Counted from the first letter of the stretch, positions 25,207-34,612 are shown. The stretch is DNA of 64,000 bases from Serratia sp. FDAARGOS_506 (GCF_003812745.1 NZ_CP033831.1:4650001-4714000); one strand, 5' to 3'. Numbers and translations are program-made. Notes: a model not told the origin generated them from the letters alone.

Positions 25207-25974
25207 TCAGGCGGCGTACTTGTCGACCAGCGCGCGCAGAACGGCGGCGGTTTCGACATCCATCACGCCGTCATACTTCTGCTGACGGAAGTGCAGCTGG
25301 AACGCGCGCACCAGTTGGCGATAGCCTTCTGCGGTATTTGCCGCCGAGGTGTCGTAGCCGTATTGGGTGAACAGCTTCAACAGCTCGGCCTGCGCAGGCA
25401 GCCCCTGGCGGCAGTATTCCTGCTGGCGTTGCTGCTTGGTCGCTTCGTCATACCAGGCGCCGACGCCGGCCTGATACAGCTGCTGCCACGGGAACTGCGG
25501 GCCCGGATCGCTCTTGCGGCCCGGCGCGATATCGGAGTGCGCCACCACGTTCACCGGCGAGATGTCCGGATAACGCTGCAGGATGTTCTGCGCCAGCTGG
25601 GTGACCGCCTCGATCTGCTGCGGGTTGAACGGCGGGAAAGTGATGTTTTCACCATCGCCGCTCGCCAGGTTGACGATCTCGATGCCGATCGAAGTGTCGT
25701 TGATATTGCTGCGGGTGCCCCACTGGCTGGTGCCGGCATGCCAGGCGCGCTCATTCTCGTCCACCAGGTTGAAAATACGCACGCCGCTGAAGCCGGCGGC
25801 CTGATAGCTGGCTTCAGTCGGATCCGGCACCAGATAGTGCGCGCTGACCGATTTTCCGGTCAACGACTTCACCGAGTCGGCGAAGTTTTGCGCCGTGTAG
25901 TGCAGCACCAGAAAGCGCACGCGGTGGCCAAAGCTGGCGACCGATCGGTAGCTATTGTAATCAATCTTGTACAT
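25207..25974 (-). CDS. N-acetylmuramoyl-L-alanine amidase, AmiD/AmpDh type, without signal peptide
   Basis: A 255-residue zinc amidase. The amidase_2 domain (about residues 20-165) shows the first zinc His in VLHYTAQNF, an IGIEIVN strand with the catalytic Glu, and the later zinc site AHSDIAPGRKSDPGPQFPW. A C-terminal peptidoglycan-binding helical domain follows. It cuts the bond between MurNAc and the stem peptide. No signal peptide or lipobox is present, unlike E. coli AmiD, so the protein may act in the cytosol in muropeptide recycling. Such enzymes affect ampC beta-lactamase induction in related bacteria. It is divergent from a LexA-like repressor. Confidence 0.88.
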   Translation of the reverse strand: MYKIDYNSYRSVASFGHRVRFLVLHYTAQNFADSVKSLTGKSVSAHYLVPDPTEASYQAAGFSGVRIFNLVDENERAWHAGTSQWGTRSNINDTSIGIEIVNLASGDGENITFPPFNPQQIEAVTQLAQNILQRYPDISPVNVVAHSDIAPGRKSDPGPQFPWQQLYQAGVGAWYDEATKQQRQQEYCRQGLPAQAELLKLFTQYGYDTSAANTAEGYRQLVRAFQLHFRQQKYDGVMDVETAAVLRALVDKYAA

Positions 25975-26067
25975 CGTAAAGTCCCTCTCTCGTTTGATTT
26001 CACTGAGCGGCCTCTCATCATGACAGGCCGTCCCGCACAGGTGAACCTTTGGCCCACCCTTTTTGTT

Positions 26068-26131
26068 TTAGCTAATTGCTAAATTATGCGCAAGTGTTTT
26101 TTAGCAAAACCGTTATTTACCTTTTTGCTAA
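26068..26131. promoter_or_regulatory. Repeated operator-like sites before the LexA-like repressor gene
   Basis: TTAGCTAATTGCTAA (26068-26082) is a perfect dyad around a five-base centre. A second pair follows, TTAGCAAAA (26101-26109) and TTTTGCTAA (26123-26131). All share the half-site TTAGC. Their position between the repressor gene and the divergent amidase gene suggests that the repressor controls itself and perhaps the amidase. Confidence 0.55.
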
Positions 26132-26150
26132 AGAGTGCGATCATCGAACG

Positions 26151-26897
26151 ATGGAAACTAAAGAAATCAGGCGCAACAATCTGCGCGAATTGATGGCCCG
26201 CTACGCCCGGCAAGGCGTCAATCAGAATGAGTTCGCCACGCTGGTTGAATCTTCCGCGCCAACGCTGAGCCAAATCATCGGGGAAAAATCCTCCCGCAAT
26301 CTTGGCGACAATTTGGCCAGGCGGATCGAGGCCAGGCTGAATTTGCCCAAGGGCTGGTTCGACGTATTTCATGAAAAGCAGCTGGTGCGCCCGTTTGACA
26401 ACGTGGCGGCGGAGTCGGACTTCCAGCCCGCCCGTTTAAAACCGGTGGTATGGGAAGATACCGAACAGGACAAGGAAGAGTTTGTGGAGATCCCGCTGCT
26501 GGATATTGATTTTTCCGCCGGCGACGGCTGCTATGAAATCGTCGATCGCGAGGAGTTTTCGCTGATCTTCCGCCGTTACTATCTGCACAAGATGGGAGTG
26601 GCGGTCAACGCCGCACGCATCATCCGCATCTCCGGCTCCAGCATGGAACCGCGCCTGCAGGACGGCGACGTCGTCGGCATCAACACCGACGATACGCGCA
26701 TCCGGGAAGGCAAGACCTACGCCATCCGCCACGGCAATTTGCTGCGGGTGAAGGTGCTGATCGAGCAACCGGACGGTGGCGTCATCATCCGTTCCCTCAA
26801 CCGGGAAGAGTACCAGGACGAGCACCTCAGCTATCAGCAGCGCAAAGAGCAACTGGTAGTGCTCGGCCGCGTCTTCTGGTCCTCTTCGTCCTGGTAA
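26151..26897 (+). CDS. LexA/CI-like repressor with self-cleavage domain
   Basis: A 248-residue protein. A helix-turn-helix (QNEFATLVESSAPTLSQIIG, residues 25-44) is followed by an S24 peptidase domain. Catalytic Ser164 (SGSSMEP) and Lys201 are 37 residues apart, exactly as in LexA (Ser119, Lys156). An Ala123-Gly124 bond (DFSAGDG) sits where self-cleavage would occur. It is therefore probably inactivated through RecA after DNA damage. I chose ATG 26151; the open frame starts at 26076 but runs through the operator-like repeats. No other phage gene is next to it, so it is either a domesticated phage repressor or an independent stress regulator. Confidence 0.88.
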   Translation: METKEIRRNNLRELMARYARQGVNQNEFATLVESSAPTLSQIIGEKSSRNLGDNLARRIEARLNLPKGWFDVFHEKQLVRPFDNVAAESDFQPARLKPVVWEDTEQDKEEFVEIPLLDIDFSAGDGCYEIVDREEFSLIFRRYYLHKMGVAVNAARIIRISGSSMEPRLQDGDVVGINTDDTRIREGKTYAIRHGNLLRVKVLIEQPDGGVIIRSLNREEYQDEHLSYQQRKEQLVVLGRVFWSSSSW

Positions 26898-26933
26898 CGG
26901 ACAACAACCTCGGGCGCCCGTTGCGCCCGGCGG

Positions 26934-28043
26934 TTATTTGAAGTCCACCACCATCTGCTGCTGGATAGACAGCCCGCGGGTCGACTGTACGCAACCGGCG
27001 ATGTAGTCGGTGAAGCGCGGCGGCTTCGGCATACCCAGCTTGAGGATCTTCTCGTTGCTGAAACGCACGTTGAGCATGGCGAACGATCCGTACAGGCGCA
27101 TCGCCTTCAGCATCAGCCGCTCGTTGCACGGGCCGAAAATGTCTTTCAGCTGGCGGCGCATTTTCACCAGCGCGTCATACGTCACCTGCGCATACTCATC
27201 GCCCACCGGCGCTTTTTCCAGCGCGGCCGCCATGGCGTTATCAATTTCGGCGAAGCTGACACTGCTCTCCACGCCGGCGGAGATGTGATAAACGTCGTTC
27301 TCCAACGTTTCGCTGTTCATCAGCATCACCAGCGCATCCGCACAGTAATCCGCCGGGATCACGTCGATATTGTCCTGCAGCGAGCACATGAACTTGCGCA
27401 GCATCAGCGCCATGCCGAACACCCAGAAAATGCTGCTGGAAGGCTGGCAGCCCAGGCGGGTGTGCCCCACCACGATCGACGGACGAGCGATGGTCAGCGG
27501 CATTTGCGGGCAGCGTTGGCGCATGAGCTGTTCGATGGTGGATTTGGAACGCGTATATTCCACCAGGTGCTCGGCGTCTTCCTCAAACTCGCCGCTCTCC
27601 GCCACCAGCGAACCCGGCTCCGGCGAACAGGACATGGCGGTACCGACGTGCAGGAAGCGTTTTAATCCCGGCACCTGCGCCATTCTTTCAGCAAAGGCCA
27701 GAGTGCCTTCTACGTTTACCTTCCAAATGAGCGGGTTATTACCAAATGAAGCAACGGCTGCACAATTAATAACGTGCGTGACATTGTTAATACGTGCGTC
27801 AGTTAAAAAGTCGGCCGGTTCGGAAAGGTCGCCCAACAATATATTTTCTATCGTAATTTTAGACAGCAGGTTCGCATCGATATTAAATTTTTCCATATTC
27901 GCGCGAATACGGGCCAACCCCTGCTGCGCATCATCGGCACGCACCAGCAAAAGATAATTAATAGCCTGATTTTCAATCAATAATTTTTCGAGAACTGCAC
28001 CACCGAGAAAGCCGGTAGCGCCGGTCAACAGTAGCGTTTTCAT
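26934..28043 (-). CDS. SDR-family reductase resembling fatty acyl-CoA / thioester reductases
   Basis: A 369-residue extended short-chain dehydrogenase. The NAD(P) motif TGATGFLGGAVLEKLL is at the start and the catalytic pair YTRSK is near residue 165. The layout (INCAAVASFGNNP, VEGTLAFAERM) is that of the NAD_binding_4 or male-sterility family, which reduces acyl-CoA or carrier-bound thioesters. No acyl-CoA ligase, carrier protein or decarbonylase is next to it, so the substrate is unknown. ATG 28043 follows GGTGA; seven extra residues are possible upstream. The gene's start region is AT-rich. Confidence 0.75.
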   Translation of the reverse strand: MKTLLLTGATGFLGGAVLEKLLIENQAINYLLLVRADDAQQGLARIRANMEKFNIDANLLSKITIENILLGDLSEPADFLTDARINNVTHVINCAAVASFGNNPLIWKVNVEGTLAFAERMAQVPGLKRFLHVGTAMSCSPEPGSLVAESGEFEEDAEHLVEYTRSKSTIEQLMRQRCPQMPLTIARPSIVVGHTRLGCQPSSSIFWVFGMALMLRKFMCSLQDNIDVIPADYCADALVMLMNSETLENDVYHISAGVESSVSFAEIDNAMAAALEKAPVGDEYAQVTYDALVKMRRQLKDIFGPCNERLMLKAMRLYGSFAMLNVRFSNEKILKLGMPKPPRFTDYIAGCVQSTRGLSIQQQMVVDFK

Positions 28044-28301
28044 AATTGTCACCCACATTGGCATTGAATATGGAAGATTGTATCTGCGGATAATTAAACA
28101 AATATTAAATAGAATTACGGCGCCCTAACTCAATTTTCTTAATATTATCTTAAGGAATCTTTTGAAACATCCATCATGGGTTTCGTAACAAAAGAGTCGG
28201 ACGCGCATTGCGATTACTCCCTACTGTTTAAATACCATTGATGTAGCCCCTGATTTAATTTAACGGTCAATGTTATTTCTCTTCTCGTCCGTGGAGGACT
28301 T

Positions 28302-28508
28302 ATGACCTATAACCAAAAAGCCTGGTTGGGGGTTTTGCTGCTGTGCACCCTGTTTTGGGTAGCGGTGATCGACGGTGCCTGTTCGCTGTATAACCGGGCG
28401 AATCACCTCAATGCGCACCAGCCACAGAGTGAGTTCGCCGTGCGCCACAGCCTGGCCCCCTGCTCGCAGCAAGGCGCTCAGGCATCCATCGCCCCCCGGA
28501 ATGGGTAG
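28302..28508 (+). CDS. Small single-pass membrane protein of unknown function
   Basis: A 68-residue protein with an excellent ribosome binding site (GGAGG, 5 bases before ATG). Residues about 7-23 form one hydrophobic helix (AWLGVLLLCTLFWVAVI), and the rest is hydrophilic with two cysteines. I do not recognise the family. It precedes another small gene and sbcB on the same strand. Confidence 0.65.
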   Translation: MTYNQKAWLGVLLLCTLFWVAVIDGACSLYNRANHLNAHQPQSEFAVRHSLAPCSQQGAQASIAPRNG

Positions 28509-28562
28509 GGACAAGACCCGCTAACGATCCTATTATGCCCTAAGGTTAACAGGGAGATAACG

Positions 28563-28751
28563 ATGGCTCGAAAGCTGGATAGCTTACCGCAGGCACAACG
28601 CGAAAAAATAGAAACCGATTTGCTGGCCATCAGCGTGATCTACAACGAGCGCTACGGCATCGCCTCGACCCAGGCGGAAACGGAACAACAGATCCCCGAC
28701 CACCTGCTCCCCTACTTTCATCAACGGCTGGATTATTATCGCCGTGCGTAA
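28563..28751 (+). CDS. Small soluble protein of unknown function
   Basis: A 62-residue, charged, helical protein (MARKLDSLPQAQREKIETDL at the start) with GGGAG well placed before the ATG. It contains an IYNERYGI segment and ends in HQRLDYYRRA. No domain is recognised. It lies about 90 bases before sbcB on the same strand and may share its transcript. Confidence 0.65.
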   Translation: MARKLDSLPQAQREKIETDLLAISVIYNERYGIASTQAETEQQIPDHLLPYFHQRLDYYRRA

Positions 28752-28841
28752 TTGCGCGCATTTCGCTAACCGCCGCTTGGCATCGCTCCCCACGCCGTTA
28801 CAATAGGGGCATATTGTATCCGCCACTGAAGAGACGCGATT

Positions 28842-30269
28842 TTGAGCAGCAAGGCAACGGCCACATTTTATATTCACGATTACGAAACCTTCGGCAAGAG
28901 CCCGTCGCTGGATCGCCCGGCGCAGTTCGCCGGCGTGCGCACCGATATGGATTTCAACATTATCGAAGAACCGCTGGTCATCTACTGCGCCCCGGCCGAC
29001 GACTACCTGCCGGAACCCGAGGCGGTGATGATCACCGGCATCACGCCGCAAGTGGCGCGCGCCAAAGGCGTTAACGAGGCCGAGTTCACCCGCCAAATCC
29101 ATCAGGCCTTCAGCGTGGCCGGCACCTGCATTCTCGGTTACAACAACATCCGCTTCGATGACGAAGTGAGCCGCAATATCTTCTATCGCAACTTCTACGA
29201 TCCCTATGCTTACAGCTGGCAAAACGGCAACTCGCGCTGGGATCTGCTGGATGTGATGCGCGCCTGCTACGCCCTGCGCCCGGACGGCATCGTCTGGCCG
29301 GAAAACGAAGATGGCTTCCCCAGCTTCCGCCTCGAACACCTGACGCGCGCCAACGGCGTCGAGCACACGCAGGCTCACGACGCGATGTCGGACGTTTACG
29401 CCACCATCGCGATGGCCAAGCTGGTCAAGCAGGCGCAGCCGCGGCTGTTCGATTTCCTGTTGCAACACCGCAACAAACACAAGCTGAACGCCCTGATCGA
29501 CGTCGCCGAAATGACGCCGCTGGTGCATGTCTCCGGCATGTTCGGTGCAGCACGCGGCAACACCAGCTGGGTGTCGCCGTTGGCCTGGCACCCGGACAAC
29601 AAGAACGCGGTGATCATGTGCGATCTCGCCGGCGATATGACGCCGCTGCTGACGCTGAGCGCCGAGCAGCTGCGTGAACGCCTGTATACCCGCCGCGACG
29701 ACCTGGCGCCGGATCAGGCGCCGGTGCCAATCAAGCTGGTGCACATTAACAAATGCCCGGTGCTGGCACCGGCCAAAACCCTGCTGCCGGAGAACGCCGA
29801 GCGGCTGGGCATCGATCGTCAGGCTTGCCTGCAGAACCTGCAGCTGCTGAAACAGCACCCGGAAGTGCGCGAGAAAGTGGTGGCGCTGTTCGCCGAAGCC
29901 GAGCCGTTCAAAGGTTCCGACGACGTCGACGCCCGGCTGTACGACGGCTTCTTCAGCGACGCCGACAAGGCGGCGATGAGGATTATTCAGCAGACCAAGC
30001 CGCAGAACCTGCCAGCGCTGGATCTGGCCTTCAGCGACGGCCGCATGAAAGAGCTGCTGTTCCGCTTCCGCGCGCGTAACTACCCGAATACGCTGGACGA
30101 TGCCGAACAGCGCCGCTGGCTGCAGCACCGCCAGGAAGCGTTGAGCGCGGAGCGCGTGCAGAGTTACCTGCTGCAGCTCGAATCGCTGTATAACCTGCAC
30201 GAAGGCGATAAAGAGAAAACCGCCCTGCTGAAAGCGCTGTTCGATTACGGCAAAGAGTTGGTGGGGTAA
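28842..30269 (+). CDS. sbcB: Exodeoxyribonuclease I
   Basis: A 475-residue protein matching E. coli SbcB over its whole length. It degrades single-stranded DNA from the 3' end and takes part in recombination and mismatch repair. The DEDDh exonuclease motifs are clear: IHDYETFG, ILGYNNIRFDDEVSRN, and HDAMSDVYATIAMAK. The SH3-like and helical C-terminal parts follow (LVHVSGMFGAARGNTSW). It starts with TTG, which fits the match to E. coli; no ATG gives a better start. A rho-independent terminator follows. In E. coli it is also next to plaP. Confidence 0.96.
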   Translation: MSSKATATFYIHDYETFGKSPSLDRPAQFAGVRTDMDFNIIEEPLVIYCAPADDYLPEPEAVMITGITPQVARAKGVNEAEFTRQIHQAFSVAGTCILGYNNIRFDDEVSRNIFYRNFYDPYAYSWQNGNSRWDLLDVMRACYALRPDGIVWPENEDGFPSFRLEHLTRANGVEHTQAHDAMSDVYATIAMAKLVKQAQPRLFDFLLQHRNKHKLNALIDVAEMTPLVHVSGMFGAARGNTSWVSPLAWHPDNKNAVIMCDLAGDMTPLLTLSAEQLRERLYTRRDDLAPDQAPVPIKLVHINKCPVLAPAKTLLPENAERLGIDRQACLQNLQLLKQHPEVREKVVALFAEAEPFKGSDDVDARLYDGFFSDADKAAMRIIQQTKPQNLPALDLAFSDGRMKELLFRFRARNYPNTLDDAEQRRWLQHRQEALSAERVQSYLLQLESLYNLHEGDKEKTALLKALFDYGKELVG

Positions 30270-30290
30270 ACCCGCAGCAAACAGAAAGAA

Positions 30291-30315
30291 AAAGGCCGCG
30301 AAAGCGGCCTTTTTT
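30291..30315. terminator. Rho-independent terminator between sbcB and plaP
   Basis: AAAGGCCGC and GCGGCCTTT pair around a GAAA loop, and a run of six T follows (A run on the other side). It can serve both convergent genes. Confidence 0.9.
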
Positions 30316-30337
30316 GTGGCTGAGGAGAGGCTCGCGC

Positions 30338-31705
30338 TTAGGCGGCGTCTTCGCTCGCTTGTGGCACCGGCAGACGGAAGCTGCGGGTGACGACGGCCAG
30401 GTAGATCAGACCGATGGTCGCCCAAACCAGGCCCAGCGTCATCGAGCTGGCTTCCAGGTTGATCCACAGCGCGCCGACGGTCAGTGCGCCCATCACCGGC
30501 AGGATCAGGTAGTTGAACGTGTCCTTCACGGTGCGGTTCATCTTGTCGCGAATATAGAACTGCGAGATCACCGACAGGTTGACGAAGGTGAAGGCCACCA
30601 GCGCACCGAAGTTGATCAGCGCGGTCGCGGTCACCAGGTCAAACGACACCGCGGACAGCGCGATGGCGCCAACCAACAGCACGTTCAGCGCCGGGGTACG
30701 CCACTTCGGATGCACATAGCCGAAGAAGCGAGTCGGGAATACGCCGTCGCGGCCCATCACGTACATCAGACGCGAAACGCCCGCATGCGCCGCCATGCCG
30801 GACGCCAATACCGTCACGCAGGAGAACACCAGGATCACCGACTGGAAGAACTTGCCCGCCACGTACAGCATGATTTCAGGCTGCGACGCGTCAGGATCCT
30901 TGAAGCGTGAGATGTCCGGGAAGTACAGCTGCACGAAGTAAGACACCACGATAAAGATGATGCCGCCGATCAGCGCCGTCAGGAAGATGGCTTTCGGGAT
31001 CACTTTCTCCGCGTCTTTAGTCTCTTCGGACAGCGAGCTGATGCCGTCGAAGCCCAGGAACGAGAAGCACAGGATGGTCGCGCCGGTAATCATCGGCACC
31101 ACGTGAGCGTTATCGGACCAGAACGGGCGGCTGCTGACCAGCGTACCGGCGCCTTCGCCGTGGTAAATGCCGTTGATCACCAGGCCGAGGAACACGATCA
31201 TGATCGCCACCTGCACCACCACGATGATGGAGTTCAGGTTAGCCACCAGCTTGATGCCGCGCAGGTTGAAAATCGTCATCAACCCGACCAGCACCGCCAC
31301 GAAGATCCAGGACGGGACGCCCGGGAAGATCGCTTCAAGGTAAATCTTGGCCAGCAAAATGTTGATCATCGGCATGAACAGGTAGTCCAACAGCGATGAC
31401 CAGCCCACCATAAAGCCGACGTGCGGGCTGATGGCTTTCTGGGCGTAAGTGTAGGCAGAACCGGCGGAAGGGAACTTCTTCACCAGCTTGCCGTAGCTCA
31501 GGGCGGTAAACAGGATCGCCAGCAGAGCGAAGGCGTACGCGGTCGCGACGTGACCATCGGTCAGGCCGGATACGATGCCGAAGGTATCGAAGATGGTCAT
31601 TGGCTGCAGATAAGCCAGGCCCATCATCACTACCGGAACCAAAGTCAGGGTTTTACGCAGCTGAGTGCGCTGAGCCGGAGCGGCGTTGAGGGTGTTATCG
31701 GACAT
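30338..31705 (-). CDS. plaP: Putrescine importer PlaP (YeeF), APC family
   Basis: A 455-residue inner-membrane amino acid-polyamine-cation transporter with about 12 membrane segments. The sequence follows E. coli PlaP closely ([40 protein letters not shown]). It imports putrescine with the proton gradient; in E. coli this supports surface motility. Next to it are puuA and puuR, so import and catabolism of putrescine are neighbours here. The start follows a G-rich Shine-Dalgarno-like stretch. Confidence 0.93.
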   Translation of the reverse strand: MSDNTLNAAPAQRTQLRKTLTLVPVVMMGLAYLQPMTIFDTFGIVSGLTDGHVATAYAFALLAILFTALSYGKLVKKFPSAGSAYTYAQKAISPHVGFMVGWSSLLDYLFMPMINILLAKIYLEAIFPGVPSWIFVAVLVGLMTIFNLRGIKLVANLNSIIVVVQVAIMIVFLGLVINGIYHGEGAGTLVSSRPFWSDNAHVVPMITGATILCFSFLGFDGISSLSEETKDAEKVIPKAIFLTALIGGIIFIVVSYFVQLYFPDISRFKDPDASQPEIMLYVAGKFFQSVILVFSCVTVLASGMAAHAGVSRLMYVMGRDGVFPTRFFGYVHPKWRTPALNVLLVGAIALSAVSFDLVTATALINFGALVAFTFVNLSVISQFYIRDKMNRTVKDTFNYLILPVMGALTVGALWINLEASSMTLGLVWATIGLIYLAVVTRSFRLPVPQASEDAA

Positions 31706-32240
31706 TGTTCAGCCCCCCCTTACCTTGAGCCTTGCGGATGGCGGACACGCCAAGACTTAAGGTTGCGGGGAAACTTCGCAACGAGCGACTTAATTCTAAA
31801 AGAAGGGGATTGTAAGCTGGATAACGGGTCGAGGAAACCTCGGCTGCTCCATAGTCGCTGCGGCCACAGCGGAAACCGGCGGGCACCGGTGCTAAAGTGA
31901 AAAATTGCCCCATCTTTCTAATCCTCATGAGTCACGACCATAAAGTTTTGTTTGATCGTGCACGAAACTATTTATCTATCCGGATCGGTGTCCGGCCTCG
32001 CTTGGTGTATGAAACGCTACGTTGGTAAAGCTAAATGCAAAAAAAATAACCGACGCTTTCAAAACGTCGGCTATCTGCATTTGAGATATTTTGCACCAGA
32101 ATGCCTCCGGATGACAAGATCCGGAAGCCCTCAAATACAAATTCTTTTTGTCGATCGGACGGAAAACCGGCCCGGCAGGCGAATTAATCCGCTACCGGCA
32201 GGCCAGTCGCCCGCACATACCTCTTACTTTATACGCCCAT
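31706..32240. other. 535-base gap between plaP and puuA
   Basis: No gene is seen. The puuA terminator lies at 32040-32070. Close to plaP, GTTGCG (31762-31767) and CGCAAC (31777-31782) can form a leader hairpin, and the plaP promoter should lie between about 31900 and 32000. The remainder shows nothing recognisable. Confidence 0.5.
32040..32070 (-). terminator. Rho-independent terminator of puuA
   Basis: On the minus strand CCGACG pairs with CGTCGG around a nine-base loop, followed by TTATTTTTTTTG. It lies 170 bases after the puuA stop. Confidence 0.8.
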
Positions 32241-33659
32241 TCAGGCATTTTTCAACATCCAGTCGATCTCGGTTTCCGTCACCCGCCGTTCAAACTGCAG
32301 CAGTTCGTCCGTCTTGCAGGCGTGATAAACCTGAGTAAAACGCTCGCCCAGATAATGGGTCAGCGCATGCTGATGTTCAAACTCGTACAGCGCGTCGCTC
32401 TGGCGGATCGGCAGCGGCAGCCCCTCCTGCTCCAGCCCGTTGCCGGTCACCGGCTCAGGCAGCGGCAGCGCGTTGTCCAGCCCGTACAGCATGCCGGCCA
32501 GGATCGCCGCCATCACCAGATACGGATTGGCGTCGGCGCCGGCCACGCGATACTCCACCCGGAGGTTCTCCGGATCGCCGCAGGGAATCCGCAACGCCAC
32601 GGTGCGGTTGTTGTGGCCCCACGCGGCCTGGATCGGCACATACATCCCCGGCTGGAAGCGCCGGTAGGCGTTGACGTTCGGCGCCAGCAGCGCCATCGAC
32701 GCCGGCATCAGGGTGATCATCCCGGCCAACGCCTGCTTCAATAGTGGTGAATCCTCGCCTTCGGCATCGGCGAACAGGTTGTTGCCCGCCCTATCCTGCA
32801 TGCTGACATGCACGTGCATGCCGCTGCCGGCGTAATCCTCATAGGGTTTAGCCATAAAGGTGGCGTGCATGTCGTGGTTCTCGGCCACCAGCCGCACCAG
32901 CCGCTTCAGCGCCAGCGCGTGGTCGCAGGCCAGCAAGATATCGTCGGTATGACGCAGGTTGACCTCGAACTGCCCCGGCGACGCCTCCGCCACCGCGCCG
33001 TCCGCCGGCAGCCCCTGCAGCTTCGCCAGCGCGTCGATGTCGTTCAGCACCTCGGCGAAATGGTTCAGGTTATCGACGGAATACACCTGGCTTTGGGTGT
33101 TGCGCTCCTGGGTGCCGGGCGCGCACGGCGGCTGCAGATCGCCTTCCGCGTCGCGCTGCCGATCGATGAGATAAAACTCCAGCTCTACCGCTGCCACCGG
33201 GAACAAGCCGCGCTGTCGCAGCGCCTGCCACACGCGGTTCAGCACATTGCGGGGTTCAACGTCAAAGGGAGTGCCATCTTCATCCAGCATGGTCAGCAGC
33301 ACCTGGCCGATATGCTCCGGATCAGCGGCCGACGGCGTCAGCGAGCCGGGCACCGGCAGGCATATGCGGTCCGGCTCGCCGAGCTCCTGCCCAAGACCGG
33401 TTTCCTCCACCACGTTGCCGAGGATATCCATGGCGAACACCGACGCGGGGAAGTAGCTGCCTTTTTCCAGTTTTTTCAACCCTGAGACGGGTATGCGTTT
33501 GCCGCGGAAGGAACCATTGAGATCGGTGAGAAGGATATCGACATACTGCGTGGCGGGATGGCGTTCCAAATAATGAGCAACCTCATTTTGGAACGCGCTA
33601 CTTCGCCTCTCTTCATGATGCTGTGCAAAATGTTCAACTGCTGCGCTATTGGTTTGCAT
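32241..33659 (-). CDS. puuA: Gamma-glutamylputrescine synthetase
   Basis: A 472-residue glutamine synthetase-like enzyme, nearly colinear with E. coli PuuA. It joins glutamate to putrescine with ATP, the first step of the Puu pathway to GABA and succinate. Shared blocks include YVDILLTDLNGSFRGKRIPV, the catalytic region VAAVELEFYLIDRQRDAEG, GSGMHVHVSMQD and NVNAYRRFQPGMYVP. It is divergent from puuR. The other pathway genes (puuB, puuC, puuD, puuE, puuP) are not in this window. Confidence 0.95.
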   Translation of the reverse strand: MQTNSAAVEHFAQHHEERRSSAFQNEVAHYLERHPATQYVDILLTDLNGSFRGKRIPVSGLKKLEKGSYFPASVFAMDILGNVVEETGLGQELGEPDRICLPVPGSLTPSAADPEHIGQVLLTMLDEDGTPFDVEPRNVLNRVWQALRQRGLFPVAAVELEFYLIDRQRDAEGDLQPPCAPGTQERNTQSQVYSVDNLNHFAEVLNDIDALAKLQGLPADGAVAEASPGQFEVNLRHTDDILLACDHALALKRLVRLVAENHDMHATFMAKPYEDYAGSGMHVHVSMQDRAGNNLFADAEGEDSPLLKQALAGMITLMPASMALLAPNVNAYRRFQPGMYVPIQAAWGHNNRTVALRIPCGDPENLRVEYRVAGADANPYLVMAAILAGMLYGLDNALPLPEPVTGNGLEQEGLPLPIRQSDALYEFEHQHALTHYLGERFTQVYHACKTDELLQFERRVTETEIDWMLKNA

Positions 33660-34054
33660 ACGTCACCCGCCATTATGCTCTTAAGGCGCGTTGGCGCCCG
33701 TCCGCCGTTAGATTCAACACATGATTGGATTTCTCGCCAGGCCGCGCCGCTGCTGGGCGCTCAAAATAACATCCACAATATGAAACATAGCCTTAACAGA
33801 ATAGGTTTGCAAATGTTACAATTCTGTTTGATTATTCGCCACCGGCTGCTAAATTGATAAAATATTGACCGAAAAGGCCTTACTGTCCTTTTTACGTCAA
33901 CTATTTCGTCCAACGCACCGAGAGTGAACATGGGCAATATATTTTCCAAATCTGCCCTAACTACCGATATCATGCAGCATCGTTATCGCCCAGACAGGCG
34001 CCCGATAGCGATATTCATGTCTGCCTGTCGCCCCTACCAGAAGGAAGTACCGCT
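33660..34054. other. 395-base divergent control region of puuA and puuR
   Basis: No gene is visible. It must hold promoters for both directions and contains a candidate PuuR site (33931-33945). The segment AAAATATTGACCGA near 33858 may be a second, weaker one. Confidence 0.5.
33931..33945 (-). promoter_or_regulatory. Candidate PuuR operator
   Basis: On the minus strand AAAATATATTGCCCA matches the published E. coli PuuR sequence AAAATATAATGAACA at 12 of 15 positions, as I recall that consensus. It lies about 110 bases before puuR. Confidence 0.45.
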
Positions 34055-34612
34055 ATGAGCGAAGCCAGCTTGGCACCGGGCAAACGCCTGTCGCAGATCC
34101 GTCAGCAATTGGGTTTGTCGCAGCGCCGGGTCGCCGAACTGTCCGGGTTAACCCACAGTGCGATCAGCACCATCGAACAGGACAAGGTCAGCCCGGCCAT
34201 CAGCACGCTGCAAAAGCTGCTGAAGGTGTATGGCCTGTCGCTGTCTGAATTCTTTGCCGAACCGGAAGCCGCCGACGAGCCGCGCGTGGTGATCGATGCC
34301 GAGGACCTGATTGAGATAGGCAGCCAGGGGGTGTCGATGAAGCTGGTACACAACGGCAGCCCGACGCGCAACCTGGCGATGATGCTGGAAACCTACCAGC
34401 CCGGCACCACCACCGGCGAAAAGATCAAGCACCAGGGCGAAGAGATCGGCACCCTGCTGGAGGGCGAGATCGTGCTGACCATCAACGGCCAGAGCTACTG
34501 CCTGACCGCCGGTCAGAGTTACGCCATCAACACCGGCATCCCGCACAGCTTCAGCAATACGTCGGCGCGCATCTGCCGCATCGTCAGCGCACACACCCCC
34601 ACCACCTTCTGA
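34055..34612 (+). CDS. puuR: PuuR, repressor of putrescine catabolism
   Basis: A 185-residue protein with an N-terminal helix-turn-helix (LGLSQRRVAELSGLTHSAIS, about residues 19-38) and a C-terminal cupin domain (TGEKIKHQGEEIGTLLEGEI) that binds the effector. It matches E. coli PuuR throughout. It represses puu genes and is released by putrescine. AAGGAAG precedes the ATG. Unlike in E. coli it is not in an operon with puuD, puuC, puuB and puuE; it stands alone, divergent from puuA. Confidence 0.94.
   Translation: MSEASLAPGKRLSQIRQQLGLSQRRVAELSGLTHSAISTIEQDKVSPAISTLQKLLKVYGLSLSEFFAEPEAADEPRVVIDAEDLIEIGSQGVSMKLVHNGSPTRNLAMMLETYQPGTTTGEKIKHQGEEIGTLLEGEIVLTINGQSYCLTAGQSYAINTGIPHSFSNTSARICRIVSAHTPTTF

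Noticed and set aside
26151-26897. An adjacent prophage
   Set aside because: Only a repressor and an amidase resemble phage genes; no integrase, structural or replication genes flank them and core genes resume on both sides.
28584-30467. A 627-residue minus-strand open frame opposite sbcB
   Set aside because: Antisense shadow: composition is His/Arg/Gln-rich and sbcB on the other strand is certain.
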